Source of the DNA: WHSM01 sp050701635
Lineage (GTDB): Bacteria > Actinomycetota > Actinomycetes > Mycobacteriales > Micromonosporaceae
Direction of reading: 5' to 3'
Length of the DNA stretch: 17,283 nucleotides
Assembly: GCA_050701635.1 (NCBI GenBank)
Contig: JBOGDF010000081.1
Span: 1-17,283 of the forward strand
The notes below the pieces were generated by a model. That model had not been told where the DNA came from and did no database searches. It saw nothing but the letters and a program-made list of their open reading frames with translations. The position numbers and the translations under genes were made by a program. Positions 7,365 through 14,068 of this stretch are shown piece after piece; the first letter of the stretch is position 1, and each line of letters begins with the position of its first letter.

Positions 7365-8327
7365 CTAGGCCTCGGGCGGGATCTTGTCGGACCGTACCCA
7401 GACTCCGGGTTTCTCCTCCCAGAACAGCTGCACCAGTACGCCGCCCGCGTGCTTCGGGTGGATGAACGTGTGCTTCCACGCCGCCCCGTCCTTGACCCCT
7501 TCCTCCAGGTCGAAGGTGGGGGTCTCGTGGTGCTCGCAGGCCGCCATCGCGGCGTCCCAGTCGGCGACCTGGAACGTCACGTGGTGTACGGAGGTGCCGT
7601 TCTTCTCCAGGAACCGGTCGATGAACGAGTCCTCGCCCCGGGGCATGATGACCTCCCAGCAGATGGTCGAGCCCGGGATGTTCAGCACCAGATCGGCCAT
7701 GTCGGGGAGCTCGTCGATCGGCGTACGCCACACCTCGACGAAGCCGGCGAGCTCGGCGTACCACCGGGCCAGCTCGTCGCGGTCGGCGTACGCCTGGCAG
7801 ATGTGGTCGATGCCGACGATGCCGAGCGTGGGCTGTTCGGCGGCCGGCGACTCGGCCGACTGCGCCGACTCAGCCGGCTCCGCCGGCACCGCGGTCTCGT
7901 CGCCGCAGAGCGCCAGACTGCCCGGCCCGCGCAGCCGGAACAGCACGCCCGGGCCGTGCTGCGGCGGGGTCAGCGCCGCCTCGATCCAGGTGCCGTCACC
8001 CCCGGCGTTCACCGCGATGCCCAGCTTCTCCAGCTCGGCGCGGGTCGCGTCGAGATCCGGCACCTCGGCGGCGACGTGGTGGAAGCCGCCACGGCCGCGT
8101 TGCGCGTCGAGCACGGCCTGGATCGGCGAGTCGTCGCCGGACGGCGCGAGCACCTCCCAGACCTGTCCCGCGGCGCCGGGCACCGCGAGGCGTACCCCCT
8201 TCACGCCCTGCTCGGGATGGTCCCAGCTCAGCGTGCGCCGAAACCCGAACAGCCGCTCCAGCTGCCCGACCTGTGCCTCCAGGTCGGGCGCGACCTGGGC
8301 GATGTGGTCGATTCGGTAGATCCGCAT
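7365..8327 (-). CDS. Two-domain VOC-family (glyoxalase / methylmalonyl-CoA epimerase-like) protein
   Basis: The 320-residue protein contains two VOC units joined by an Ala/Glu/Ser/Pro-rich linker (about 143-167). Unit 1 shows H8 in RIDHI, E58 in VWEVL and H83-H84 in FHHV. Unit 2 repeats this with H175 in GIDHI, E225 in CWEVI and H248-H249 in VHHV. The fourth metal ligand of the epimerase-like family, a Glu in GVLxEL, is replaced by Arg131 (GVLFRL) and by Gln300 (GVLVQL). VOC proteins bind a divalent metal and catalyse isomerisations, epimerisations or C-C and C-O chemistry. Its place in an acyl-CoA operon suggests a CoA-ester substrate. The ribosome site GAGGGGAC is well placed before the ATG, 9 bp from the upstream stop. 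Confidence 0.85.
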   Translation of the reverse strand: MRIYRIDHIAQVAPDLEAQVGQLERLFGFRRTLSWDHPEQGVKGVRLAVPGAAGQVWEVLAPSGDDSPIQAVLDAQRGRGGFHHVAAEVPDLDATRAELEKLGIAVNAGGDGTWIEAALTPPQHGPGVLFRLRGPGSLALCGDETAVPAEPAESAQSAESPAAEQPTLGIVGIDHICQAYADRDELARWYAELAGFVEVWRTPIDELPDMADLVLNIPGSTICWEVIMPRGEDSFIDRFLEKNGTSVHHVTFQVADWDAAMAACEHHETPTFDLEEGVKDGAAWKHTFIHPKHAGGVLVQLFWEEKPGVWVRSDKIPPEA

Positions 8328-8336
8328 GTCGTCCCC

Positions 8337-9083
8337 TCAGCTCGGGTGTGGCTCGATCCAGTCGTAGCCGTAGGTCACCAGCTCCTTCACCAGGCGGAGG
8401 TTGTAGCGGTTCATCGCCGCGATCCGCTCGGCCAGCTCGGCCACCCGCTTGTCGAACTCCTCGGCCGGATACACCTCGTTGACCAGCCCGAACTCCAACG
8501 CCTGCTGCGCGTCGAGCCGTACCCCGGTAAACAGCATCTGCTTCGCCCGGGCCTTGCCGATCCGCTGCGGCAGCCGTTTCACCCCACCCCACCCGGGGGC
8601 CGACCCGCCGACCTCCGGCTGGTCCGGGTCCTCTTTACCGTCCATGAATTTCGGTTGGTACGGAGGCCGCGCCGACAACGTGATCTCGACCAGCCCGAGC
8701 TTGGCGTTGTCGGCGGCGACGATGAAGTCGGCGCCCAGCGCGAGCTCGAGGCCGCCGCCGACGGCGTACCCGTGGACCGCCGCGATCACCGGGATCGACA
8801 CCCGCTCCATCATCGCGAACGTCTTCTCGCCGAGCCGGCCCTGCTCGATCCGGTCCTTCTTGGTCAGCCCCTCGGACCAGTCGAGGTCCATCCCGGCGCA
8901 GAAGGCCCGCTCGCCCGCGCCCCGCAGCACGGCGACGCACACGTCCTCGTCATCGTCGATGGCGTTGAAGACCTGCCGCAGCTCGGTCAACGACTGCGGG
9001 GTGAGCGCGTTCAACTTGTCCGGCCGATTCAGGGTCAGCCAGGCGACCCGCTCTTCGATCTTCACATCGAGGGTTTCGTACAT
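8337..9083 (-). CDS. Enoyl-CoA hydratase/isomerase (crotonase family)
   Basis: The 248-residue crotonase-fold protein has the oxyanion-hole segments RAFCAGMDL (59-67) and HGYAVGGGLELA (104-115). Both catalytic glutamates of rat enoyl-CoA hydratase (Glu144 and Glu164) are matched by E113 and E133 with the same 20-residue spacing, so it should hydrate trans-2-enoyl-CoA. Between E133 and the PGWGGVKRLPQRIG segment (163-176) there is an insertion of about 20 polar residues (roughly 138-160) not found in canonical hydratases. It lies where the active-site rim forms, so it may shape specificity. A strong AGGAGAAGGAAG ribosome site precedes the ATG, and the gene follows the upstream dehydrogenase by 13 bp. 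A 1,4-dihydroxy-naphthoyl-type or hydrolase activity is less likely given the paired Glu residues. Confidence 0.9.
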   Translation of the reverse strand: MYETLDVKIEERVAWLTLNRPDKLNALTPQSLTELRQVFNAIDDDEDVCVAVLRGAGERAFCAGMDLDWSEGLTKKDRIEQGRLGEKTFAMMERVSIPVIAAVHGYAVGGGLELALGADFIVAADNAKLGLVEITLSARPPYQPKFMDGKEDPDQPEVGGSAPGWGGVKRLPQRIGKARAKQMLFTGVRLDAQQALEFGLVNEVYPAEEFDKRVAELAERIAAMNRYNLRLVKELVTYGYDWIEPHPS

Positions 9084-9096
9084 GCGCTTCCTTCTC

Positions 9097-10326
9097 CTAG
9101 CTCCGGGGCAGTTTCAGGCCCCGAGTGGCGATCACATTGCGTTGGATTTCCGTACTGCCGCCGAGGAACGTGGCGGCGACCGAGTCGAAGCGCAGGTGGG
9201 TGAATGCGGCGGCCAGCGGTGCGCCCTCCCGCTGCCACAGCGCTGCGAAAGGACCAAAAGCCTTTGCGCCGGTACGCGCCAGCCGCTGGCTCAACTCCGC
9301 CCCGAACAGCTGGTTGACCGAGGCTTCGTACCCGGGTACGCCGGTTTTGGCGGCCGAGACCGTGTAGCGGGCGAGGTTGTGCAGCACCCGGATCTCGATG
9401 TAGCGCTGCGCGATCTCGTGTCGCAGCATTCCAAGATCCTCGCGCAGATAGCGCCGGCCTTCGTCGCTGTTGACGTAATCGATCAACTGGGACAGGGCGT
9501 GTTCGAACTTCACGGTGGCGCCGATCCCGGCCCGCTCGAAGCTGAGCGCGGCCATCGCGATCCGCCAGCCCTGGTTCTCCTCGCCCACCCGGTTGGCGAC
9601 GGGCACCCGTACCCCGTCGAAAAAGATCTCGGCGAACGGCGCGGAACCCCGGATGTCCTCGATCGGGCGGACCGTGACGCCGGGGGTCTTCACGTCCACC
9701 AGCAGGAACGTGATGCCCCGGTGCCGGTGCGCCTCCGGGTCGGTCCGCACCAGGACGAACAGCCAGTCGGCGTACTGGCCGAGCGAGGTCCACACCTTCT
9801 GCCCGTCGACCACGTAGTGGTCGCCGTCGCGCACCGCCCTGGTACGCAGCGACGCCAGATCCGAGCCGGCGCCCGGTTCGGAGAAGCCCTGTGCCCAGGT
9901 GCGCTCTCCCCGGGCGATCGGCGGCAGGTGTTCGGCCTTCTGCTCGTCGGTGCCGTACTCCAGCAGCGTCGGCCCGAGCAGGAACGCGCCGATCCCGTTC
10001 ACCGTCGGGACCTGCGCCCGCATCATCTCCTCCTGCAGGATGAACTCCCGCATCGGGTCGAGGCCGGCGCCGCCGTACGCGGTGGGCCAGGCCGGCGCGA
10101 TCCAGCCCCGCTCGGCGAGCGCGCCGGCCCACTGGCGGGCGCCGTCCCGGCGTACGGGGTCCTCGCTCACCCGGTCGACGGGCCAGCTGTATCCCCAGAC
10201 GTCCTCCGGCTCCAGGCTGTGCTCGGCCTCCGGATCCGGCCGGTACGACGCCGGGAAGTTCTCCCGGATGAAGCCGCGCGCCGCCTCCCGGAACGCGGCT
10301 TCTTCGGGTGTGTCCTCCCAGTTCAT
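9097..10326 (-). CDS. Acyl-CoA dehydrogenase, probable catalytic subunit of a heteromeric enzyme
   Basis: The product is 409 residues from the ATG at 10326, which overlaps the ligase stop as ATGA; earlier in-frame starts run into the ligase gene. It shows ERGWIAPAWPTAYGGAG (72-88), the flavin motif FSEPGAGSDLASLRTRA (148-164), DGQKVWTSLGQYADW (174-188) and the C-terminal GGSTEIQRNVIATRGL. At the YEGT position of medium-chain enzymes it has LGGS, without Glu. The alternative catalytic position used by isovaleryl-CoA dehydrogenase and by FadE26-type subunits is filled by E264 in LSFERAGIG. It should therefore carry the active site, desaturating an acyl-CoA with electrons passed to ETF. The flavin-motif-deficient protein at 6252-7361 is the likely partner, encoded two genes downstream. 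Confidence 0.9.
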   Translation of the reverse strand: MNWEDTPEEAAFREAARGFIRENFPASYRPDPEAEHSLEPEDVWGYSWPVDRVSEDPVRRDGARQWAGALAERGWIAPAWPTAYGGAGLDPMREFILQEEMMRAQVPTVNGIGAFLLGPTLLEYGTDEQKAEHLPPIARGERTWAQGFSEPGAGSDLASLRTRAVRDGDHYVVDGQKVWTSLGQYADWLFVLVRTDPEAHRHRGITFLLVDVKTPGVTVRPIEDIRGSAPFAEIFFDGVRVPVANRVGEENQGWRIAMAALSFERAGIGATVKFEHALSQLIDYVNSDEGRRYLREDLGMLRHEIAQRYIEIRVLHNLARYTVSAAKTGVPGYEASVNQLFGAELSQRLARTGAKAFGPFAALWQREGAPLAAAFTHLRFDSVAATFLGGSTEIQRNVIATRGLKLPRS

Positions 10327-11969
10327 CCCGCGTCCTTTCTCGGGGTTGCCTCCTGCTCGGTGGCCTCGCGGTCCCAGGTGCCGGGTGTGATGCCGTGGCT
10401 GCCTTCGGCGCGCAGCCGGTACTTCGCCACCTTGTCCGTGGGGGTACGCGGCAGCGCGTCGATGAACTCGACGTAGCGGGGCACCATGAACCGCGGCAGC
10501 TGCGCTTCGCAGAACGCGACCAGCTCCGGTGCGGTCAGCGTGGCGCCGGGCCGGAGTACGACGGCGAGCTTGACGTCCTCGTCCTCCCACTCCGACGGCA
10601 CCCCGATCGCGGCGCACTCCAGGACGGCGGGGTGCAGGTTCACCTCGCACTCCAGGTCGAACGCGGAGATGTTCTCACCCCGGCGGCGGATCGAGTCCTT
10701 CATCCGGTCGAGGAAGAAGAAATACCCGTCCTTGTCACGCCATACCCGGTCGCCGGTGTGGAACCAGAGGTTCCGGAAGGTGTGCGCGGTCGCCTCCGGG
10801 GAGCCGTAGTAGCCGGTGGTGATCACGTACGGCTGTTTCGGGCGCAGCACCAGCTCGCCGGCGACGCCGGGGCCGACCTCGCGGTCCTGCTCGTCGACCA
10901 CGGCCGCCTCGAAGCGTTTCGCGTTCACCGTGCCGCACGACCCGTCCCGCCACTGCCCGTACGGGCTGGCCGTCGGGATGCCGGCCTCGGTGCTGGTGTA
11001 CGTCTCCACTGCCCGTACCCCGAAGCGGTCCCGCATCGGCGCGTCCAGCGAGGACTTGCCCATGTAGAACATCTCCAGCGGGTGATCCTTGTCCCGGGGT
11101 GTGGCCGGCTGGTTGAGCAGGATCGGGATCATCGAGAACACGCTCATCGCGACCTGCGCGTCGAAGTGCCGTACGTCGTCCCAGAACCGGGACGCGCTGA
11201 ACTTCTCCACCACCGCGATCGCGCCGCCGCCCAGCAGCGCCGAGAACACCCCGTCCCACAGCCCGGCAGCGTGGAACAGCGGCAGCGGGCAGTAGATCGT
11301 CTTGCCCCACCGGTCGAGGTAGTCCAGCGAGTCCCAGGCGCAGGTCAGCGCGAGGGCGTGGGAGCACATGGCGCCCTTGGAGGGGCCGGTGGTGCCGGAG
11401 GTATACATGATCGCCAGCAGGTCGGAGAACGCCACGTCGACCTCGGGCGCCGCATCGCCGTACGAGAGCAGCTCGGCCAGCGGTATCGCCTCCTTGCCCA
11501 GCAACGGCGGCGTCGCGGCGGCCGGGACGGCGCTGCTGGTGGCGGCTCCGGCTACCCCGGAGCGGACGACGACGCGGCCCAGGCCGGGGAGGCGGGCGGA
11601 GAGCGGGACGAGCCGGTCGGCGTACCCGGCGTCGATGATCAGCGTCGAGGAGTCCGAGCTGGCGAGTACGTGGCGCAGCATCTCGCCGCGGTGGTTGGTG
11701 TTGACCGGCACCGCCACGGCGCCGAGCCGGGCCAGCGCGAAGACGACGTACACCAGGTCGGCGCAGTTGGGCAGCATCACCGCGACGTGGTCGCCGCGGC
11801 CGACGCCCTGCGCGATCAGCCCCTGCGCGACGCGGTTCGCCATCGCGTCCACGTCGCCGTAGGTGACTTCTCCGTCGCGGAACTTCAGGAAGGTCTGGTC
11901 TCGGTGGGTCTCTGCCCGGGCGGAGAGCACCTCACCGACGACGTGACTCTCCAACCGTTCGTTGCGCAT
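10323..11969 (-). CDS. Acyl-CoA ligase / AMP-dependent synthetase (FadD- or CaiC-like)
   Basis: The product is 548 residues from the ATG at 11969, preceded by GGAGG at good spacing; the frame stays open far upstream but reads through the regulator. The adenylation signature YTSGTTGPSKGA (189-200), the A5 motif TYTSTEAG, HTGDRVW, the hinge region FLDRMKDSIRRRGENIS and the catalytic Lys513 in TPTDKVAKYRLR are all present, so both half-reactions should be possible. The sequence between motifs resembles crotonobetaine/carnitine-CoA ligases and actinobacterial FadD proteins. It would activate a carboxylic acid as the CoA ester for the downstream genes. An Ala/Ser/Pro-rich stretch (about 138-156) is a variable N-domain loop. 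It is the first gene of the operon and overlaps the next by 4 bp. Confidence 0.9.
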   Translation of the reverse strand: MRNERLESHVVGEVLSARAETHRDQTFLKFRDGEVTYGDVDAMANRVAQGLIAQGVGRGDHVAVMLPNCADLVYVVFALARLGAVAVPVNTNHRGEMLRHVLASSDSSTLIIDAGYADRLVPLSARLPGLGRVVVRSGVAGAATSSAVPAAATPPLLGKEAIPLAELLSYGDAAPEVDVAFSDLLAIMYTSGTTGPSKGAMCSHALALTCAWDSLDYLDRWGKTIYCPLPLFHAAGLWDGVFSALLGGGAIAVVEKFSASRFWDDVRHFDAQVAMSVFSMIPILLNQPATPRDKDHPLEMFYMGKSSLDAPMRDRFGVRAVETYTSTEAGIPTASPYGQWRDGSCGTVNAKRFEAAVVDEQDREVGPGVAGELVLRPKQPYVITTGYYGSPEATAHTFRNLWFHTGDRVWRDKDGYFFFLDRMKDSIRRRGENISAFDLECEVNLHPAVLECAAIGVPSEWEDEDVKLAVVLRPGATLTAPELVAFCEAQLPRFMVPRYVEFIDALPRTPTDKVAKYRLRAEGSHGITPGTWDREATEQEATPRKDAG

Positions 11970-12169
11970 CCACACCTCCGGGTGCCCGGGACTGTGCCTG
12001 CGACTCGATGCCGCGACAGTGGGGGCATTTGCGCCATATGAGCACGCGACCCGGAGCCACCACAAGTCGGACCGGCCGCCGGCACCGCTCGTCGCCGCGC
12101 ATCGACCACCGCCACTGTGACGACCGTCGCACCGGCGGGACGCCGCTCTCCGCGTGGCTTCCGGTGCCG

Positions 12170-12199
12170 ATTCTGAGAAATGCTGTAACACGAAGCCAA
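12170..12199 (-). promoter_or_regulatory. Weak promoter candidate for the acyl-CoA operon
   Basis: On the minus strand, TTGGCT (12194-12199) is followed after 18 bases by CAGAAT (12170-12175). Each matches four of six consensus bases, and the surroundings are AT-richer than the rest of the gap. It would give a leader of nearly 200 bases, which is unusually long here. Confidence 0.25.
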
Positions 12200-12219
12200 T
12201 TCGCGACGCTGTCCCTAGT

Positions 12220-12257
12220 GAGCCCCCGTGCCGTTCCCCCGTGCGGTCCGGGGGCTC
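12220..12257 (-). terminator. Hairpin after the WYL regulator gene, possible terminator
   Basis: GAGCCCCCG (12220-12228) pairs perfectly with CGGGGGCTC (12249-12257) around a 20-base loop. It lies 23 bases past the regulator's stop codon on the minus strand. No U-tract follows, as is common for actinobacterial terminators, so an intrinsic terminator is plausible but not certain. Confidence 0.5.
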
Positions 12258-12280
12258 CCTATTGTCTGGAGCCGGCGGGC

Positions 12281-13258
12281 CTAGAGCTGGCGGGTTTCGT
12301 AGAGCTGGGCCATGCCGGTGACCGCAGTGGTGACACTCTCGCGCAGCTCCGGTGGCGTGAGCACCTCCACGTCGGCGCCGAGCCGCAGCAGCTCCCCGGT
12401 TGCGTGGCCGATCGACTCGGTGGGGATCTCCGCCCGGGTCCAGCCGGGCCGTTCCGGATCGGGCGTCGCGGTGGCTGCCGCCGCCTGCGACACCACCGGG
12501 GGTACGCAGTCCGGGAACCGCTCGACGCCGCGCGCCGAGAGCCGGACGGTGGCCGTACCGGTGTAGCGACGGGCGTCCCACTCGGCGAGGTACGCCTGCC
12601 AGTGCGCCGTCAGGTCGAAGTCCTCGGGCCGCGCGAAGCCCTCCTCGAGCGGCGCCAGCTCGAGGATCTGCGACACCCGGTAGTTGGAGATCCGGCTGCG
12701 GTGCCGACCCACCAGATACCACCGCCCGGCCTTCAGTACGAGCCCGTACGGGTCCAGGGTCCGGGTCACCTCCTGCGGCGCCTTCCAGCGGCGGTAGCGG
12801 ATCCGGATCCGGCGCTGCCGCCACACCGCGTCGGCGGCGGCGGTCAGGTGCGGCACGGTGTCGCCGTCGCGATACCAGCCCGGGGCATCGAGGTGAAACC
12901 GGGCGGCGATCCGCTCGGCCCGGTCGCGCAGCTCGGCGGGCAGCGCGGCGAGCAGCTTGAGCTGGGTGGCCGCGACCGTGGCGCCGAGCCCGAGCTCGGC
13001 CGCCGGCCCGGGCAACCCGGCGAGGAACAGCGACTCCGCCTCGTCGGAGGTGAGCCCGGTGAGCCGGGTGCGGTAGCCGTCCACGAGCTGGTAGCCGCTC
13101 TGGTCGGCGTAGATCGGCACCCCGGCGGCGGCGAGCGACTCGGTGTCGCGGTAGACGGTGCGTACCGAGACGCCCAGCTCGTCGGCGAGCCGGCGCGCGC
13201 TCATCCGGCCGCGGGACTGCAACAGCAGCAGCAGGGACACCAGACGGCTCGCGCGCAC
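12281..13258 (-). CDS. WYL-domain (YafY-like) transcriptional regulator with N-terminal HTH
   Basis: The product is 325 residues from the GTG at 13258, giving the family-typical start VRASRLVSLLLLLQSRGRMSARRLADELGVSVRTVYRD; an upstream TTG at 13288 would fall inside the operator. The DeoR/HTH_11-type winged helix is at about 1-60. The WYL domain (about 130-220) has IRIRYRRW and DPYGLVLKAGRWYLVGRHR, and a WCX-like C-terminus follows. WYL domains sense small ligands, and these proteins usually bind inverted repeats. No ribosome site is seen, so the mRNA may be leaderless. The palindrome CTGACA-N5-TGTCAG ends 23 bp upstream of the GTG, and an equivalent site has the same spacing before the NIPSNAP gene. 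Autoregulation and control of that unit are inferred. It lies 36 bp after the tetR stop and could also be read through from it. Confidence 0.9.
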   Translation of the reverse strand: MRASRLVSLLLLLQSRGRMSARRLADELGVSVRTVYRDTESLAAAGVPIYADQSGYQLVDGYRTRLTGLTSDEAESLFLAGLPGPAAELGLGATVAATQLKLLAALPAELRDRAERIAARFHLDAPGWYRDGDTVPHLTAAADAVWRQRRIRIRYRRWKAPQEVTRTLDPYGLVLKAGRWYLVGRHRSRISNYRVSQILELAPLEEGFARPEDFDLTAHWQAYLAEWDARRYTGTATVRLSARGVERFPDCVPPVVSQAAAATATPDPERPGWTRAEIPTESIGHATGELLRLGADVEVLTPPELRESVTTAVTGMAQLYETRQL

Positions 13259-13281
13259 GTCATGGACTGTGCCACGTACCG

Positions 13282-13298
13282 CTGACAAGATCTGTCAG
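13282..13298 (-). promoter_or_regulatory. Palindromic operator upstream of the WYL regulator
   Basis: Read on the plus strand the site is CTGACA-AGATC-TGTCAG, with perfect 6-bp arms. The next bases toward the GTG read C-GGTACG on the minus strand, mirrored by G-GGTACG at the NIPSNAP site. The end nearest the gene is 23 bp from the start codon, so for a leaderless transcript the site covers about -24 to -40. The TGA stop of tetR (13295-13297) lies within the palindrome. Confidence 0.7.
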
Positions 13299-13948
13299 GG
13301 GTGGTACGCCTCCGCCGCCGCCATCATCGAGCCCTGGACCGCCTCCGGCTGGTCCCCGAGTCCGACCAGCAGGTTGATGGTGAGCGGGGCCAGGATGCTG
13401 AACACGCCGCTGTCGTCGGAGCCGAAGACGCCGGCGATCTCGAGCAGCACGTACCCGTGGGTGGCGCTCCAGATCTGCCCGGCGACCTGTACGTCGTCGC
13501 CATCGGTAAGCCGGCCGGCGGTCATCGCACGGCGTACCACCTCGACCAGCGGGGTGAAGGTGGCGTCGAGCTCGGGGATTCCGGTGGGGGTGCGGTCGAC
13601 GGTCAGGTTGTGCTCGATCCTGGCTCCGGTGCCGGGTGCGGTGGCGCCGAACATCAGCCGGTAGCGCTGCGGGTTGGCCAGGGCGTACTCCCGGTACGCC
13701 AGCCCCAGCGCGCACAGGTCGGCCACCGGGTCGTCGGTACGCGGCACCTCGGCCAGCCGCTGCCCGAACCGTACGAACGCCTCCTGGGTGATCGCGTCCA
13801 GCAGCCCGCGCATGCCGCCGAAGTGGGTGTAGACCGCCATCGTCGAGGCGCCGATCTCGGCGGCGAGCTTGCGCGCCTGCAGCGCCTCCGGTCCGACCTC
13901 TTCGAGCAGCCGGATCCCCGCCTCCAGCAGCCGTTCCCGCGGTTCCAT
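13295..13948 (-). CDS. TetR-family transcriptional regulator (WHG-type C-terminal domain)
   Basis: The product is 217 residues from the ATG at 13948 (MEPRERLLEAGIRLLEEVGPEALQARKLAAEIGASTMAVYTHFGG...), with GGAAGA about 10 bases upstream. In-frame ATGs at 13966 and 13984 lie at or beyond the operator and are less likely. The HTH is at about residues 25-45. The C-terminal part, with DPVADLCALGLAYREYALANPQRYRLMFG (about 80-108), resembles the TetR_C_33/WHG ligand-binding domain. Such proteins are dimeric repressors released by small hydrophobic ligands. The gene is divergent from the FAD monooxygenase gene, and two matching palindromes lie between them. Repression of itself and of the monooxygenase-hydrolase pair is the simple reading. 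Its stop codon falls in the WYL operator. Confidence 0.9.
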   Translation of the reverse strand: MEPRERLLEAGIRLLEEVGPEALQARKLAAEIGASTMAVYTHFGGMRGLLDAITQEAFVRFGQRLAEVPRTDDPVADLCALGLAYREYALANPQRYRLMFGATAPGTGARIEHNLTVDRTPTGIPELDATFTPLVEVVRRAMTAGRLTDGDDVQVAGQIWSATHGYVLLEIAGVFGSDDSGVFSILAPLTINLLVGLGDQPEAVQGSMMAAAEAYHP

Positions 13949-13951
13949 GGC

Positions 13952-13980
13952 TGGACAGTCTTCCATAACCGTGTTATACC
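13952..13980 (+). promoter_or_regulatory. Candidate promoter of the monooxygenase-hydrolase unit
   Basis: TGGACA (13952-13957) and TATACC (13975-13980) are separated by 17 bases, matching a sigma-70-like spacing. The first TetR palindrome lies in the spacer and the second covers the predicted start of transcription near 13987, a geometry suited to repression. Confidence 0.45.
13965..13977. promoter_or_regulatory. TetR operator copy 1
   Basis: ATAAC-CGT-GTTAT is a perfect 5-bp inverted repeat with a 3-base spacer, flanked by CC and ACC as in copy 2. It lies between tetR and the monooxygenase gene. Confidence 0.7.
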
Positions 13981-13985
13981 TCATC

Positions 13986-14000
13986 CATAACAGCGTTATG
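13986..14000. promoter_or_regulatory. TetR operator copy 2
   Basis: CATAAC-AGC-GTTATG is a perfect 6-bp inverted repeat with a 3-base spacer. Its centre is 22 bp from the centre of copy 1, about two helical turns, so two dimers could bind the same face of the DNA. Confidence 0.7.
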
Positions 14001-14055
14001 CCCGCTTACGCGGCCGGCCACGGCACTGCCCCGCTTATGCGGCTGGCCTCGGCAC
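14001..14055 (+). repeat. Imperfect 26-bp direct repeat (period 29) in the monooxygenase leader
   Basis: Positions 14001-14026 and 14030-14055 match at 23 of 26 bases, both starting CCCGCTTA and ending CGGCAC. The pair fills most of the leader between the second operator and the GGGAGGGG ribosome site, and looks like a local duplication. Confidence 0.75.
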
Positions 14056-14068
14056 GGGAGGGGACGAG

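Larger units (their letters stand above)
11970..12280. other. 311-bp intergenic region upstream of the catabolic operon
   Basis: The gap lies between the start of the ligase gene and the stop of the WYL regulator gene, both on the minus strand. It holds the ligase ribosome site, a weak promoter candidate near 12170-12199 and a hairpin at 12220-12257. Short ORFs on both strands have no recognisable product and poor codon context. No copy of either palindrome found elsewhere in the window is present, so the operon's controlling regulator is not identified. Confidence 0.6.

Noticed and set aside
7843..7893. GCCGACTC-like repeats in the VOC gene
   Set aside because: They encode the low-complexity Ala/Glu/Ser linker between the two domains and are irregular; not a separate element.
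5622..9203. A plus-strand open frame of 1193 codons across the catabolic operon
   Set aside because: It lies antisense to several clearly recognisable enzymes and has the Arg/Gly/Pro/Val/His-rich composition of a shadow frame. High GC leaves such antisense frames without stops.
11978..12020. Short inverted repeats near the ligase start (CCGGG-TG-CCCGG and ACTGT/ACAGT)
   Set aside because: Arms of only five bases, expected by chance in GC-rich DNA, and no second copy in the window.
11932..12132. Small minus-strand ORF with a single CPHC motif in the gap before the ligase
   Set aside because: One CxxC in a basic, shadow-like sequence is not enough; the ORF has no ribosome site and overlaps the ligase start.
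13259..13288. Extension of the WYL regulator to an upstream TTG
   Set aside because: It would place ten codons inside the operator and promoter, and the family start VRASRL matches the GTG at 13258.
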